DNA from: Xanthobacter autotrophicus
Lineage (GTDB): Bacteria > Pseudomonadota > Alphaproteobacteria > Rhizobiales > Xanthobacteraceae
Direction: 5' to 3'
Length of the DNA stretch: 62,829 nt
Assembly (NCBI RefSeq): GCF_029991245.1
Contig: NZ_JAIVFO010000006.1
Coordinates: 7,501 to 70,329, forward strand
Part shown: piece after piece, positions 8,724 to 17,555 of the stretch
Layout of the letters: every line of letters starts with the position of its first letter
How positions within the stretch are numbered: the stretch's first letter is position 1
The notes under the pieces: generated by a model
Told to the model about the DNA's origin: nothing
Databases searched by the model: none
What the model saw: only the letters and a program-made list of their open reading frames with translations
Made by a program: the position numbers and the translations under genes

Positions 8724-10610
8724 ATGACAAGACTGTTTTCTTCCGTGTCCCTGTGTGCCGTGACCCTCGCCCTGGCAGCGGGTTCCGCCGCCTTGTCCGT
8801 GCCGGCCAACGCCAACGACAAGCTCGTCGAAATCGCCAAGAGCGATGAAAACTGGCCCATGACGGGCAAGAACTACGACGCAAACAACTTCAGCCCGCAA
8901 AAGCAGATCAACAAGCAGAACGTCAAAGACCTGAAGGCTGCCTGGTCGTTCTCCACCGGCGTGCTTTCGGGTCACGAGGGCACCCCCCTCGTCGTCAACA
9001 ACGTCATGTATATCCACTCGCCGTTCCCCAACACCACCTTCGCCGTGGGGCTGGACGACCCGGGCCGCATCCTGTGGCAGCACAAGCCCAAGCAGAACCC
9101 CACCGCCCGCTCGGTGGCGTGCTGCGACGTGGTCAACCGCGGCCTTGCCTACTGGCCCGGCGACGGCAAGACCCCGCCCCTTATCCTCAAGACCCAGCTC
9201 GACGGCCACATCGTCGCGCTGAAGGCGGATAGCGGCGAGGAATTCTGGAAGCTCGAGAATTCCGACATCAAGGTCGGCTCCACCCTCACCATCGCCCCCT
9301 ATGTGGTGAAGGACACGGTGCTGGTGGGCTCCTCGGGCGCCGAGCTGGGCGTGCGCGGCTACGTGACCGCCTACGACGTGAAGACCGGCGCCCAGAAGTG
9401 GCGCGCCTACGCCACCGGTCCCGACGACCAGGTGAAGCTCGCCGACGACTTCAACAAGGCCAATCCGCACTACGGCCAGAAGGGCCTCGGCACCCAGACC
9501 TGGGAAGGCGATGCCTGGAAGATCGGCGGCGGCACCAACTGGGGCTGGTACGCCTTCGATCCCGGCACCAACATGGTCTATTACGGCTCCGGCAACCCGG
9601 CGCCGTGGAACGAGACCATGCGTCCCGGCGACAACAAGTGGACCATGACTATCTGGGGTCGCGACATCGACACCGGCGAGGCCAAGTTCGGCTATCAGAA
9701 GACGCCCCATGACGAATGGGACTATGCCGGCGTCAACGTGATGATGCTGTCCGAACAGGTGGACAAGACGGGCAAGATGCGCAAGCTTCTGACCCATCCG
9801 GACCGCAACGGCATCGTCTACTCCCTCGATCGCACCGACGGCACCCTGGTCTCCGCCGACAAGATCGACGACACGGTCAACTGGGTGAAGCAGGTGGACC
9901 TGAAGACCGGTCTGCCGCGGCGCGATCCGGAATTCGGCACCCGCATGGATCACGTCGGCCGCGACATCTGTCCCTCGGCCATGGGCTACCACAACCAGGG
10001 CCACGACAGCTACGACCCGGAGCGCAAGTCGTTCTTCATGGGCATCAACCACATCTGCATGGATTGGGAGCCCTTCATGCTGCCCTACCGGGCAGGTCAG
10101 TTCTTCGTTGGCGCGACGCTGAACATGTATCCCGGCCCCAAGGGTGACCGGCAGAACTACGTCGGCCTCGGCCAGGTGAAGGCCTATGACGCCATCAACA
10201 ACAAGTTCAAGTGGGAAGTGATGGAGCGTTTCGCGGCCTGGGGCGGCACGCTCGCCACCGCCGGCGGCGTGATGTTCTACGGAACGCTGGACGGCTTCAT
10301 CAAGGCCCGCGACAGCGACACCGGCCAGCTGCTCTGGAAGTTCAAGCTGCCGTCCGGCGTCATCGGCCATCCCATGACCTATACCCACAAGGGCGTGCAG
10401 TACGTCGCCATCTATTATGGCGTCGGCGGCTGGCCGGGCGTGGGCCTGGTGTTCGACCTGAACGATCCCACCGCCGGCCTCGGCGCCGTGGGCGCGTTCA
10501 AGCAGCTCCAGCACTACACCCAGCAGGGTGGCGGCGTGATGGTCTTCTCCCTCGACGGGAAGGGTCCTTACGAAGATCCCAACGTGGGCGAATTCGCCTC
10601 CGGCGGCTGA
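8724..10610 (+). CDS. mxaF: PQQ-dependent methanol dehydrogenase, large subunit
   Basis: Periplasmic quinoprotein that oxidises methanol to formaldehyde and passes electrons to cytochrome cL. It is 628 residues from ATG 8724 (ribosome-binding site GAGGAAG seven bases upstream) with a signal peptide cut near residue 31. Visible hallmarks are the vicinal Cys133-Cys134 disulfide, SGAELGVRG with the metal-binding Glu, [10 protein letters not shown] with the metal-binding Asn, and catalytic Asp333 in HDEWDYAG. Two residues on is Ala335, where lanthanide-dependent XoxF enzymes have Asp, and overall motifs ([19 protein letters not shown]) match MxaF. First gene of the mxa operon, which supplies its small subunit, cytochrome and calcium-insertion factors. 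Confidence 0.97.
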   Translation: MTRLFSSVSLCAVTLALAAGSAALSVPANANDKLVEIAKSDENWPMTGKNYDANNFSPQKQINKQNVKDLKAAWSFSTGVLSGHEGTPLVVNNVMYIHSPFPNTTFAVGLDDPGRILWQHKPKQNPTARSVACCDVVNRGLAYWPGDGKTPPLILKTQLDGHIVALKADSGEEFWKLENSDIKVGSTLTIAPYVVKDTVLVGSSGAELGVRGYVTAYDVKTGAQKWRAYATGPDDQVKLADDFNKANPHYGQKGLGTQTWEGDAWKIGGGTNWGWYAFDPGTNMVYYGSGNPAPWNETMRPGDNKWTMTIWGRDIDTGEAKFGYQKTPHDEWDYAGVNVMMLSEQVDKTGKMRKLLTHPDRNGIVYSLDRTDGTLVSADKIDDTVNWVKQVDLKTGLPRRDPEFGTRMDHVGRDICPSAMGYHNQGHDSYDPERKSFFMGINHICMDWEPFMLPYRAGQFFVGATLNMYPGPKGDRQNYVGLGQVKAYDAINNKFKWEVMERFAAWGGTLATAGGVMFYGTLDGFIKARDSDTGQLLWKFKLPSGVIGHPMTYTHKGVQYVAIYYGVGGWPGVGLVFDLNDPTAGLGAVGAFKQLQHYTQQGGGVMVFSLDGKGPYEDPNVGEFASGG

Positions 10611-10631
10611 TCACCCTCTAAACTTAAGGAA

Positions 10632-10685
10632 AGAGAACGCGTTATCCGATCATCTTGCGATGCAATCTGATCGGCGCGTGCTCCA
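10632..10685. repeat. Palindromic intergenic repeat, copy B
   Basis: Runs from AGAGAACGCGTTATCCGATC to GATCGGCGCGTGCTCC. Its reverse complement matches copy A at 3937-3988 over almost its whole length. It sits directly after the mxaF stop codon. Confidence 0.75.
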
Positions 10686-10720
10686 GCCTGGGGCGGATGA
10701 CCTCCGACACCCGCCCCCCA

Positions 10721-10750
10721 CCGGCCGCCGCAATGCCGCGCGGCGGCCGG
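10721..10750 (+). terminator. Intercistronic hairpin between mxaF and mxaJ
   Basis: An 11-bp perfect stem (CCGGCCGCCGC / GCGGCGGCCGG) with an eight-base loop is followed by CTCTTTCCC. It could attenuate transcription or stabilise the mxaF 3' end, fitting the excess of MxaF over downstream products known in methylotrophs. No experimental mark is visible. Confidence 0.45.
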
Positions 10751-10799
10751 CTCTTTCCCGCATCGCCCGCAGCGCGGGCCTTCCCATCGGGAGCGCAGG

Positions 10800-11735
10800 A
10801 TGACCCATTCCGGACCGACCACCCGCCGGCTGCTTCTCGCCAGCCTTCTCCTGTCGCTTGGCGCCGTGCCGGCCATGGCCCAGACGCCCGCCGCGCAGGC
10901 TAAGGACGCGGCCCAGAACACGGCCCAAGGCGCGGCAACCGCAGCCGCAGCGCCCGCCGACCCCGGCGTGCTGCGCGTGTGCGCCTCCGAGGTGGAAGCA
11001 CCCTTCTCGTCGAAGGACGGCAAGCCCGGCGAAACATCAGGCTTCGAAAACCGCATCGCCAAGGTGCTCGCGGACGCCATGGGGCGGAAGGTCCAGTTCG
11101 CCTGGACCTCCAAGGCCGCCATCTACCAGGTGCGCGACCAGCTTGACCCCAGGCTCTGCGACGTGGTCATGGGCGTTGATACGGGGGATGCGCGCCTGCT
11201 CACCTCCAAGCCCTATTACCGCACGTCCTACGTGCTGGTGACGCGGGCCGACCGCAACATCACCGCTGCCGACTGGCAGGACCCCCAGGTGGCTGCGCTC
11301 GGCCGCTTCGCCATCCGCTTTTATTCCCCCGGCGAGACCATGCTGAAGCGGCTCGGCAAGTATGAGGACAACGCGGCCTATCTCTACGGCCTCGTGAACT
11401 TCAAGTCGCCGCGCAACCAGTATGTGCAGATCCCCGGCGAGCGCATCGTTGCCGAGGTGGCCAACGGGGAGGCGGACATCGCCTTCGCCTTCGCGCCGGA
11501 AGTCGCGCGCTATGTGAAGGCCTCGCAGGTTCCGCTGCGCATGTCGCTGGCCGGAACCTCCATCACCCGCTTCGACGGCACGGTCGTGCCGCTGCATTAC
11601 GACCAGTCGGTGGGCGTGCGCCGCGACGATGCCGCCCTGCTCGCCGAAGTCGACACGGCGCTCGTGAAGGCACGGCCGCAGATCGACGAGATCCTCGTCG
11701 AGGAAGGCATTCCCCTCCTCAAGCCCAACAGCTGA
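10800..11735 (+). CDS. mxaJ: MxaJ, periplasmic solute-binding-like methanol oxidation protein
   Basis: This 311-residue protein has a Sec signal peptide cut after about residue 27 (AMA-Q), then an Ala-rich linker and a type 3 periplasmic binding-protein fold starting at [14 protein letters not shown]. MxaJ copurifies with methanol dehydrogenase in some methylotrophs and is required for its maturation, though its exact action is unclear. Position between mxaF and mxaG is the classical order. The start at ATG 10800 has GGGAGCGCAGG just upstream. Confidence 0.93.
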   Translation: MTHSGPTTRRLLLASLLLSLGAVPAMAQTPAAQAKDAAQNTAQGAATAAAAPADPGVLRVCASEVEAPFSSKDGKPGETSGFENRIAKVLADAMGRKVQFAWTSKAAIYQVRDQLDPRLCDVVMGVDTGDARLLTSKPYYRTSYVLVTRADRNITAADWQDPQVAALGRFAIRFYSPGETMLKRLGKYEDNAAYLYGLVNFKSPRNQYVQIPGERIVAEVANGEADIAFAFAPEVARYVKASQVPLRMSLAGTSITRFDGTVVPLHYDQSVGVRRDDAALLAEVDTALVKARPQIDEILVEEGIPLLKPNS

Positions 11736-11785
11736 GCCCCGCGCATTCGCGCTTTATTGCCAAACGAACATTCCGGCAGGTCCTG

Positions 11786-12388
11786 ATGAAGAAGAGTTTC
11801 CGTTCGCGCGCCCTGAAGGGTCTCGCCGCCATTGCCCTCGCTTCCAGCTTCGCGCTGGCGGCCCATGCGGCGCTGACCTTCACGAACACCGTTACGGGCC
11901 AGCCGCTCGACCTGTCCGAGGCCATGGAAGAGGGGCGCGACACCGAGGCGGTGAAGAAGTTCCTCGCCACCGGCGTCAACCTCTACGTGGAAAACCCCAC
12001 CTGCCTGCCCAAGGGCATGGACCTGTTCATGTCCATGTGCTCGGGGTGCCACGGCCACTACGGCGAGGGCAAGATCGGTCCCGGCCTCAACGACTCCTAC
12101 TGGACCTACCCGAAGAACATGACCGACCAGGGCCTGTTCGAAACCATCTTCGGCGGCGCGCAGGGGCAAATGGGGCCCATGTACAGCGCCCTCACCCTCG
12201 ACGACATGCTCCTCGTGATGGCCTGGATCCGCCACATCTACAAGGATGACCCGAAGGACGCCGTGTGGCTGACCCCGGCCCAGCGCGCCGCCTTCAAGCC
12301 CTTCCAAAAGAAGGAGGATCACACGCCGCCTGTGGATCAGGCGCCGGTGTGCAAGGTGTCGACCGCCAGTGCGGCCGGCCTCAAGTGA
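11786..12388 (+). CDS. mxaG: Cytochrome cL, electron acceptor of methanol dehydrogenase
   Basis: A 200-residue secreted c-type cytochrome. The signal peptide ends near residue 28 (AHA-A). A single haem-binding CSGCH motif (about residues 85-89) is followed by [14 protein letters not shown] and a likely axial Met in [10 protein letters not shown]. It takes electrons from reduced PQQ in MxaF and passes them to a small cytochrome c. It lies 50 bp after mxaJ in the expected order. Confidence 0.95.
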   Translation: MKKSFRSRALKGLAAIALASSFALAAHAALTFTNTVTGQPLDLSEAMEEGRDTEAVKKFLATGVNLYVENPTCLPKGMDLFMSMCSGCHGHYGEGKIGPGLNDSYWTYPKNMTDQGLFETIFGGAQGQMGPMYSALTLDDMLLVMAWIRHIYKDDPKDAVWLTPAQRAAFKPFQKKEDHTPPVDQAPVCKVSTASAAGLK

Positions 12389-12405
12389 ACATGGGAGGAA
12401 ACCAT

Positions 12406-12726
12406 ATGACCCGTTATGACCGCACCCGCCGCCGGATCGCCCCGTTTGCCGCCGCTGCCGTTGCAGCCACCGGCCTCTTCGCCGCCACGGGCGCCCTCGC
12501 CTATGACGGCACCAACTGCCGCGCCCCGGGCAATTGCTGGGAGCCGAAGCCGGGATTCCCGGCCCAGGTGGCCGGCTCCAAGTTCGACCCGAAGCACAAT
12601 CCGGCGGAGGTCGCCAAACAGTCCCTGTCCATCACCGCGATGGAAGAGCGCAACCAGAAGCGCGTCGCGTATTTCCAGAAGACCGGCCAGTTCGTCTATG
12701 ACGTGAGCAAGATTCCGTCCAACTGA
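12406..12726 (+). CDS. mxaI: Methanol dehydrogenase small subunit
   Basis: 106 residues from ATG 12406, preceded by a strong GGGAGG site (12393-12398). After a signal peptide ending at ALA-Y (about residue 32), the mature chain begins YDGTNCRAPGNCWEPKPG, typical of the short, Lys-rich subunit that wraps around MxaF in the alpha2-beta2 enzyme. The two Cys of TNCRAPGNCW form its disulfide. It follows mxaG by 17 bp. Confidence 0.96.
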   Translation: MTRYDRTRRRIAPFAAAAVAATGLFAATGALAYDGTNCRAPGNCWEPKPGFPAQVAGSKFDPKHNPAEVAKQSLSITAMEERNQKRVAYFQKTGQFVYDVSKIPSN

Positions 12727-12754
12727 CGACAGCCTCACCCGATCCCACCAGCAG

Positions 12755-12778
12755 GGCAGAACTCTAAACTTTTCTGCC
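12755..12778 (+). terminator. Possible weak hairpin between mxaI and mxaR
   Basis: A 7-bp stem (GGCAGAA / TTCTGCC) with a ten-base loop lies in the 187-bp gap between the structural genes (mxaFJGI) and the maturation genes (mxaRSACKLD). It could act as a partial terminator that lowers expression of the second group. Confidence 0.35.
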
Positions 12779-12913
12779 GGGCAATCCTCCGATGGATGGT
12801 GGGCCAACTGGCGCGGCCTGCCGGGATGCGACGGAGCCTTTGCAAAGGCCTCCCTGCACCGGCCGGCTGCGCCCTTCTTCAGCGCCATTGGTGCAGAATC
12901 AGGACGCCACCCC

Positions 12914-13957
12914 ATGCAGGTCCTCGCCGGCTCGGACCCAATGCTCGCGGACTGGCTCGCGGACTGGCGCACCCGCGCCCACGTCTTCGAACACGAGGTG
13001 GCCAAGGTGGTGCTGGGGCAGGAGCGGGTCATCCGCCTGCTCACCATCGCCGTGTTCGCGCGCGGCCATGTGCTGCTGGAAGGCGACGTGGGCGTGGGCA
13101 AGACCACCCTGCTGCGGGCCATGGCCCGCGCCATCGGCGGCACCTACGAGCGGGTGGAGGGCACCATCGACCTGATGCCCACCGACCTCGTTTACGACGC
13201 GCGCATCGGCGACGACGGCCGCCCCCGTGTGGACCCCGGCCCGCTGCTGCGGCGCGGCGGCGACCTCTCCATCTTCTTCTTCAACGAGATCAACCGCGCG
13301 CGCCCTCAGGTCCATGCGCTGCTGCTGCGCCTGATGGCCGAGGGCACCGTCGCCGCCTTCGGGCGCGAGCACCATTTCCCCCATCTCCAGGTGTTCGCGG
13401 ATCGCAACCGCGTGGAGCGCGAAGAGACCTTCGAACTGCCGGCCGCCGCCCGCGACCGCTTCTTCATGGAAGTGCAGGTGAAGGCGCCCGCCGACGCGGC
13501 GAGCCGGCGTGCCCTCATCTTCGATCCGCGCTTCCACCACATGGATCAATTGATCGCGGGCGTCGCCACGGACGTGCTCGATCACACCTGCCTCGATCAG
13601 GTCGCCCGCGCCATTCAGAACGGCGTTCATGCGAGCGATGCCATCGCCGCCTACACCGTCGCCCTGTGGGATGCGGTGCGCGCCCCCGACGCCGCCGGCA
13701 TCGTCCTGCCCGGCGTGCGCATGGATCGGCTGGTGCAGGGCGGGGCGAGCCCGCGCGGCATGTCCTTCCTGGTGCGGGCGGCCCGCGTGCGGGCGTGGCT
13801 CGAGGGCCGCGACATGATCGTGCCCGAAGACCTGCGCGCCGTGTTCCCGGAAGTGATGGCCCACCGCATCTTCTTCGATCCGGTCTACGAGATGCGACGC
13901 GAGGAGATCGCCGGCGCCCTCTGCCGCGCCGCCTTCGAGACGGTCCCGGCGCCATGA
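12914..13957 (+). CDS. mxaR: MoxR-family AAA+ ATPase
   Basis: 347 residues. Walker A is GDVGVGKTT (about residues 58-66) and Walker B is IFFFNEINRA (about 120-129), with sensor-1 sequence near FADRNRVE. MoxR ATPases act with VWA-domain partners as chaperones that insert metal or assemble enzymes; here the partners are MxaS, MxaC and MxaL and the target is calcium loading of methanol dehydrogenase. The stop codon overlaps the mxaS start (ATGA at 13954). Confidence 0.93.
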   Translation: MQVLAGSDPMLADWLADWRTRAHVFEHEVAKVVLGQERVIRLLTIAVFARGHVLLEGDVGVGKTTLLRAMARAIGGTYERVEGTIDLMPTDLVYDARIGDDGRPRVDPGPLLRRGGDLSIFFFNEINRARPQVHALLLRLMAEGTVAAFGREHHFPHLQVFADRNRVEREETFELPAAARDRFFMEVQVKAPADAASRRALIFDPRFHHMDQLIAGVATDVLDHTCLDQVARAIQNGVHASDAIAAYTVALWDAVRAPDAAGIVLPGVRMDRLVQGGASPRGMSFLVRAARVRAWLEGRDMIVPEDLRAVFPEVMAHRIFFDPVYEMRREEIAGALCRAAFETVPAP

Positions 13958-14835
13958 CCGCCCGCGCGGAACCGGAACTGCCACCGGACTTGCCACCCGA
14001 CGCACCTGCCGCCCTGCCCTATCGCCTGCGCTGGCGCCCGCGCGGCGAGCGGCCGGGCGCCCATCCGGCGCGCGGCGAAGGCGGGGACGGCACGTTTCGG
14101 GGCCTTCTGCCCCTCATCGCCCGGCCCGACCCCCGCCGCATCGACCTGCGGGCGTCCCTGCGCGACCCGTTCGAGGCGATCCATGTGCGCACCTTCGCGC
14201 CCCGCCGCGCCATGACCGTGGCGGTGCTGGCGGACGTGTCTGCCTCCATGGCGTTCGACGGCGTGCGCGAGGCCACCGCCGAGCTGGCCGCGACCCTGGC
14301 CGCGTCCGCGGTGGCCGGCGGAGATGCCTTCGCCCTGGTTGCCGCCGACGCCGAGGCGCGGGACGACATCGACCTGCCCGCGTCGCGCCGCCGGGGCATG
14401 GCGCAGGAGGTGCGCGCGCGTCTTCTGTCCGCGCCCTTCACCGGGCGTTCGGCGGGCGGGCTGGGGGATGCGGCCGCACGGCTGCCGCAACGCCGATGCC
14501 TCGTCTTCCTCGTGTCCGACTTCCTGCTGCCGGCCGACGATCTGGCCGGGCTGCTCGATACCCTGTGGCGCCACGATGTGGTTCCGGTGGTGCTGCGCGA
14601 CAGCCGTGCCGAAGGCGATCTGCCCGCCTTCGGGCTGATCGAGGCGCGGGACGCGGAAACCGGCGGGCGCCGCCTCGTTTTCATGCGCCCTTCCCTGCGC
14701 GAGCGCTGGCGGGTGGAGGCGCGCAACCGCATCACCGCGCTCGAAGATCTGTTCGCCGGGCGCGGCCTCGGCGCCTTTCATCTCTCCGACCGGTTCGATG
14801 CCGATGTCCTCGCTGACTTTCTGGCGCACCGCTAG
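13954..14835 (+). CDS. mxaS: DUF58 protein with VWA-like fold
   Basis: 293 residues from ATG 13954, overlapping the end of mxaR by four bases. A DUF58 core precedes a MIDAS-type DVSASM motif (about residues 92-97). DUF58 proteins pair with MoxR ATPases. The role is maturation of methanol dehydrogenase, known from genetics in Methylobacterium and Paracoccus rather than from sequence. Its stop codon lies within a palindromic repeat (14834-14881). Confidence 0.9.
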   Translation: MTARAEPELPPDLPPDAPAALPYRLRWRPRGERPGAHPARGEGGDGTFRGLLPLIARPDPRRIDLRASLRDPFEAIHVRTFAPRRAMTVAVLADVSASMAFDGVREATAELAATLAASAVAGGDAFALVAADAEARDDIDLPASRRRGMAQEVRARLLSAPFTGRSAGGLGDAAARLPQRRCLVFLVSDFLLPADDLAGLLDTLWRHDVVPVVLRDSRAEGDLPAFGLIEARDAETGGRRLVFMRPSLRERWRVEARNRITALEDLFAGRGLGAFHLSDRFDADVLADFLAHR

Positions 14836-15898
14836 AGCGCGATCCGCGCAAGTTGAACCAATTTGCCCGGTCGATCGCTCTGTGGACCCAACACGCAGAA
14901 GGCGTGCGCCCGTCGGCTTGCTGCGCAGGCTGACAGGCGCGTGCTCCAGGGCCAGCCTTCGTGCGGCTGTCCTGCTCGGCGTGTGCCTGGCCGCCGCGTC
15001 GGTGCGCGCCGCGACGGTGGAGCTGTTCGCCCCGCGCCCGTTCGGCTATTTCCTGGGCGATCTGATCACCCTCGAAGCCGTGGTCACCCTCGATCCCGGT
15101 TTCCGGCTGGAGCCGGGCAGCCTGCCCCGCCCGCGCCCGGTGACCTACTGGCTCGACCTGCGCCGCGCCGAGCTTGCCGATCTGCCGCAGGTGAATGGCG
15201 CCCGGCGTTATCGCCTCACCCTCACCTACCAGACCTTCTACGCGCCGCTGGAGACACGCGGGCTCGACATCCCCGCCGTGCCGCTCACGGCCCGCGACGG
15301 CGACCATGTGCTGAACCTCACGGTGCCGGCGTGGAGCTTCGCGTCATCGCCCCTGCGCTCGCTCATCGCCGGCGGCGGCGCCAATCCCATGGCACTCCAG
15401 CCGGACATTGCGCCCCGGCCCCATCCCCTGCGCACCGACCTGAGGCGGGCTGGCGGCGCTGCCGCACTGTCGCTTGCGTGCGCCCTGGGTCTTGCCGGCC
15501 TGCGCGGCTGGGGGCCGTTCGGGCGGCGGCGGCCGCCGTTTTCCGCGGCCGCACGGGATATGAGGCGGATGCTCGCGGCACCGCCGGCAGCGGAGGCCTA
15601 TTCCAAGGCCCTGCTGCGCCTCCACCGCGCCTTCGATGCCGCCGCAGGCCGCCGCCTGCTGGCCGATGATGTGCCGGACTTCCTGGCCGCGGCCCCTCAC
15701 CTGGCCACCGCGGCGGACACCATCGCGCGCTTCTTCCACGCCTCACGGGTCGCCTTCTTCGGTCAGGGGCCGGACGCGGCAATGGCAGAGATGGCGCCGG
15801 AAGCGCTCCTCTCCCTCGCCCGGCGGCTGGCCGTGGCCGAGCGCAAGGGCGCGGTGCGGCCGGCGGCTGCCCCCGCTGCCCGGGAGGCGACGGCGTGA
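14798..15898 (+). CDS. mxaA: MxaA, membrane-anchored methanol dehydrogenase maturation protein
   Basis: The frame is open from ATG 14798, which would overlap mxaS by 38 bases and give 366 residues. The first 40 residues read through a repeat element and look unnatural, so a TTG near 14918 or a GTG near 14882 may be the true start. A signal segment (AVLLGVCLAAASVRA) leads to a periplasmic beta-rich domain, then a C-terminal TM helix (about residues 226-246) and a cytoplasmic tail. MxaA is needed for calcium insertion into methanol dehydrogenase. Family fits by size, topology and position. Confidence 0.85.
   Translation: MPMSSLTFWRTARARSAQVEPICPVDRSVDPTRRRRAPVGLLRRLTGACSRASLRAAVLLGVCLAAASVRAATVELFAPRPFGYFLGDLITLEAVVTLDPGFRLEPGSLPRPRPVTYWLDLRRAELADLPQVNGARRYRLTLTYQTFYAPLETRGLDIPAVPLTARDGDHVLNLTVPAWSFASSPLRSLIAGGGANPMALQPDIAPRPHPLRTDLRRAGGAAALSLACALGLAGLRGWGPFGRRRPPFSAAARDMRRMLAAPPAAEAYSKALLRLHRAFDAAAGRRLLADDVPDFLAAAPHLATAADTIARFFHASRVAFFGQGPDAAMAEMAPEALLSLARRLAVAERKGAVRPAAAPAAREATA
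14834..14881. repeat. Palindromic intergenic repeat, copy D
   Basis: Runs from AGAGCGCGATCCGCGCA to CCCGGTCGATCGCTCT, an imperfect palindrome related to the other three copies. Here it overlaps the mxaS stop codon and the start region of mxaA, so it may have displaced the mxaA start. Confidence 0.6.
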
Positions 15899-16953
15899 GC
15901 ATGGATGTCGATCATCGGGCTCTGCTCGCCCTCCTGGTCTTTTGCGCCCTGCCCCTTGTGGCGCGGACGCTTTCGGGCACGGCCGTGCCGGCCCTTCTCG
16001 CGGTCCCCCGCGATGGCCTGTCCCGCGTGCTCGATGGCGGGCTGAAGCTGGCCGGGGTGGTCGCCATCGCGGCGCTGGTGCTCGGCCTCGCGGGCCTCCA
16101 CCTCACCTCGCAGACCGTGGAGCGCGTGGGCTCCGGGGCGCATCTGGTGCTGCTGTTCGACCGTTCCGCGAGCATGGACAATACGTTCGCCGACCGCCAG
16201 CCGGGACAGGGGGAGGAATCCAAATCCGCCGCCGCCAAGCGGCTCGTCACCGATTTCCTGGCCCGCCGGCCGCGCGACCGCATGGGCGTCGCCGCCTTCT
16301 CCACCTCGCCCATGCCGGTGCTGCCGCTGACCGACCATCACCATGCGGTGGCGGCGGCGGTAGCGGCCATCGACCGGCCCGGCCTCGCGCTCACCGATGT
16401 GGGCCGCGGGCTGGTGCTGGCTTTTTCCACCTTCGACCGGGACGGCACCGGCGCGGCGCGGGCGGTGCTGCTGGTGTCCGACGGGGCGGCGGTCATCGAC
16501 CTCAGGGTCCAGGCGGCCCTGCGGGATGCGGTGAAGCGCAGCCCGGTGCGGATCTACTGGCTATTCCTGCGCACCGCCGGCTCGGCCGGCATCTTCGACA
16601 AACCGCGCGCGCCGGGCGAGGACACCCCGCAGGCCATGCCGGAGCGCCACCTGAACCTGTTCCTCGCCAGCCTGGGCGTCCCCTACCGCGCCTTCGAGGC
16701 GGGGAGCCCGCAGGCGGTGGCCGACGCCATCGCCGAGATCGACCGGCAGGAGACGGCGCCCCTCACCTATCTGGAGCGCATCCCGCGCCGCAATCTCGCG
16801 CGCCCCGCCTATGGCATCGCCGCCCTGGCGATGGCGCTGCTCCTCCTTGCCCGCCTCGCCGAGCGCGGGCTGGGGGCGAGGCCTGCCGCCCGCCTGCACG
16901 ACGCCGCCAAGGCCGCCGTGCACGACGCCACCCAGTTCGGGAGGGCGGCATGA
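15895..16953 (+). CDS. mxaC: VWA-domain membrane protein MxaC
   Basis: 352 residues from GTG 15895 (overlapping the mxaA stop) or 350 from ATG 15901. Two N-terminal hydrophobic helices precede a von Willebrand A domain with the MIDAS motif DRSASM (about residues 88-93), a later Thr and Asp, and a C-terminal membrane helix (about 307-322). It works with MxaR, MxaS and MxaL in calcium insertion into MxaF. The stop overlaps the mxaK start. Confidence 0.9.
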   Translation: MSMDVDHRALLALLVFCALPLVARTLSGTAVPALLAVPRDGLSRVLDGGLKLAGVVAIAALVLGLAGLHLTSQTVERVGSGAHLVLLFDRSASMDNTFADRQPGQGEESKSAAAKRLVTDFLARRPRDRMGVAAFSTSPMPVLPLTDHHHAVAAAVAAIDRPGLALTDVGRGLVLAFSTFDRDGTGAARAVLLVSDGAAVIDLRVQAALRDAVKRSPVRIYWLFLRTAGSAGIFDKPRAPGEDTPQAMPERHLNLFLASLGVPYRAFEAGSPQAVADAIAEIDRQETAPLTYLERIPRRNLARPAYGIAALAMALLLLARLAERGLGARPAARLHDAAKAAVHDATQFGRAA

Positions 16954-17555
16954 GATTGGTTCCGCGGGCGCGGCCCCAAACTTGGCCCACCATCTTGCCC
17001 CTGCGCCGGCTCGCCGATGCGGCGCTGGTGACCCTCGGCATCGCCGCGCTCGGCGTGCTGCTCGCCCTCGGCGCCCGCATCGGCTGGCACGCCATGGAGA
17101 ACCGCACCATCGCCGCCCTCGCCGAAGGTCGCGACGTGCCGGTGGCACAGACCGCCGCGCCCCGGCTGCTGCTGGCGCGGGCGCATTTCCTGATGGTGCG
17201 CGACCGCCTCGACGACGCCCAGCCCTTCGTCGATCGCCTCGCCCGCGTGGACGAGACGGAGCTGGCCGTCGCCGCCCTCTATGATCTGGCCAATGCGCGC
17301 CTTGCCCGCGCCATCGGCCATCTGGAGCAGACGCAGATCGATCCCGCCATTCCCCTGGTGCGGCTCGCCAAGGCCGGCTACCGCGCGGCCCTGGTCCGCG
17401 ATCCGGCATTCTGGGACGCGAAATACAATCTCGACATCGCCATGCGGCTCATCCGCGATTTCCCGCTGATCGAGCAGGAGGAGCAGGACGATGCGCAGGA
17501 GACCCCGAAGCGCCTGTGGACCGATCTGCCCGGCCTGCCCAGGGGCCTGCCGTGA
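16950..17555 (+). CDS. mxaK: MxaK, methanol dehydrogenase maturation protein
   Basis: 201 residues from ATG 16950, overlapping the mxaC stop. One TM helix (about residues 24-46) is followed by an alpha-helical, TPR-like periplasmic region rich in Leu and Ala. The family is defined mainly by its place in mxa operons and by mutants with calcium-suppressible loss of methanol dehydrogenase. The stop overlaps the start of mxaL. Confidence 0.85.
   Translation: MRLVPRARPQTWPTILPLRRLADAALVTLGIAALGVLLALGARIGWHAMENRTIAALAEGRDVPVAQTAAPRLLLARAHFLMVRDRLDDAQPFVDRLARVDETELAVAALYDLANARLARAIGHLEQTQIDPAIPLVRLAKAGYRAALVRDPAFWDAKYNLDIAMRLIRDFPLIEQEEQDDAQETPKRLWTDLPGLPRGLP

Noticed and set aside
8451-10514. 687-codon open frame on the minus strand opposite mxaF
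   Set aside because: It is the antisense of a gene of certain identity; the His/Val/Gly-rich product is what GC-rich codon bias creates on the opposite strand.
8724-10610. First reading as a lanthanide-dependent XoxF
   Set aside because: The DYA rather than DxD motif, ELGVRGY and [12 protein letters not shown] sequences and the mxaJGI neighbours identify MxaF.
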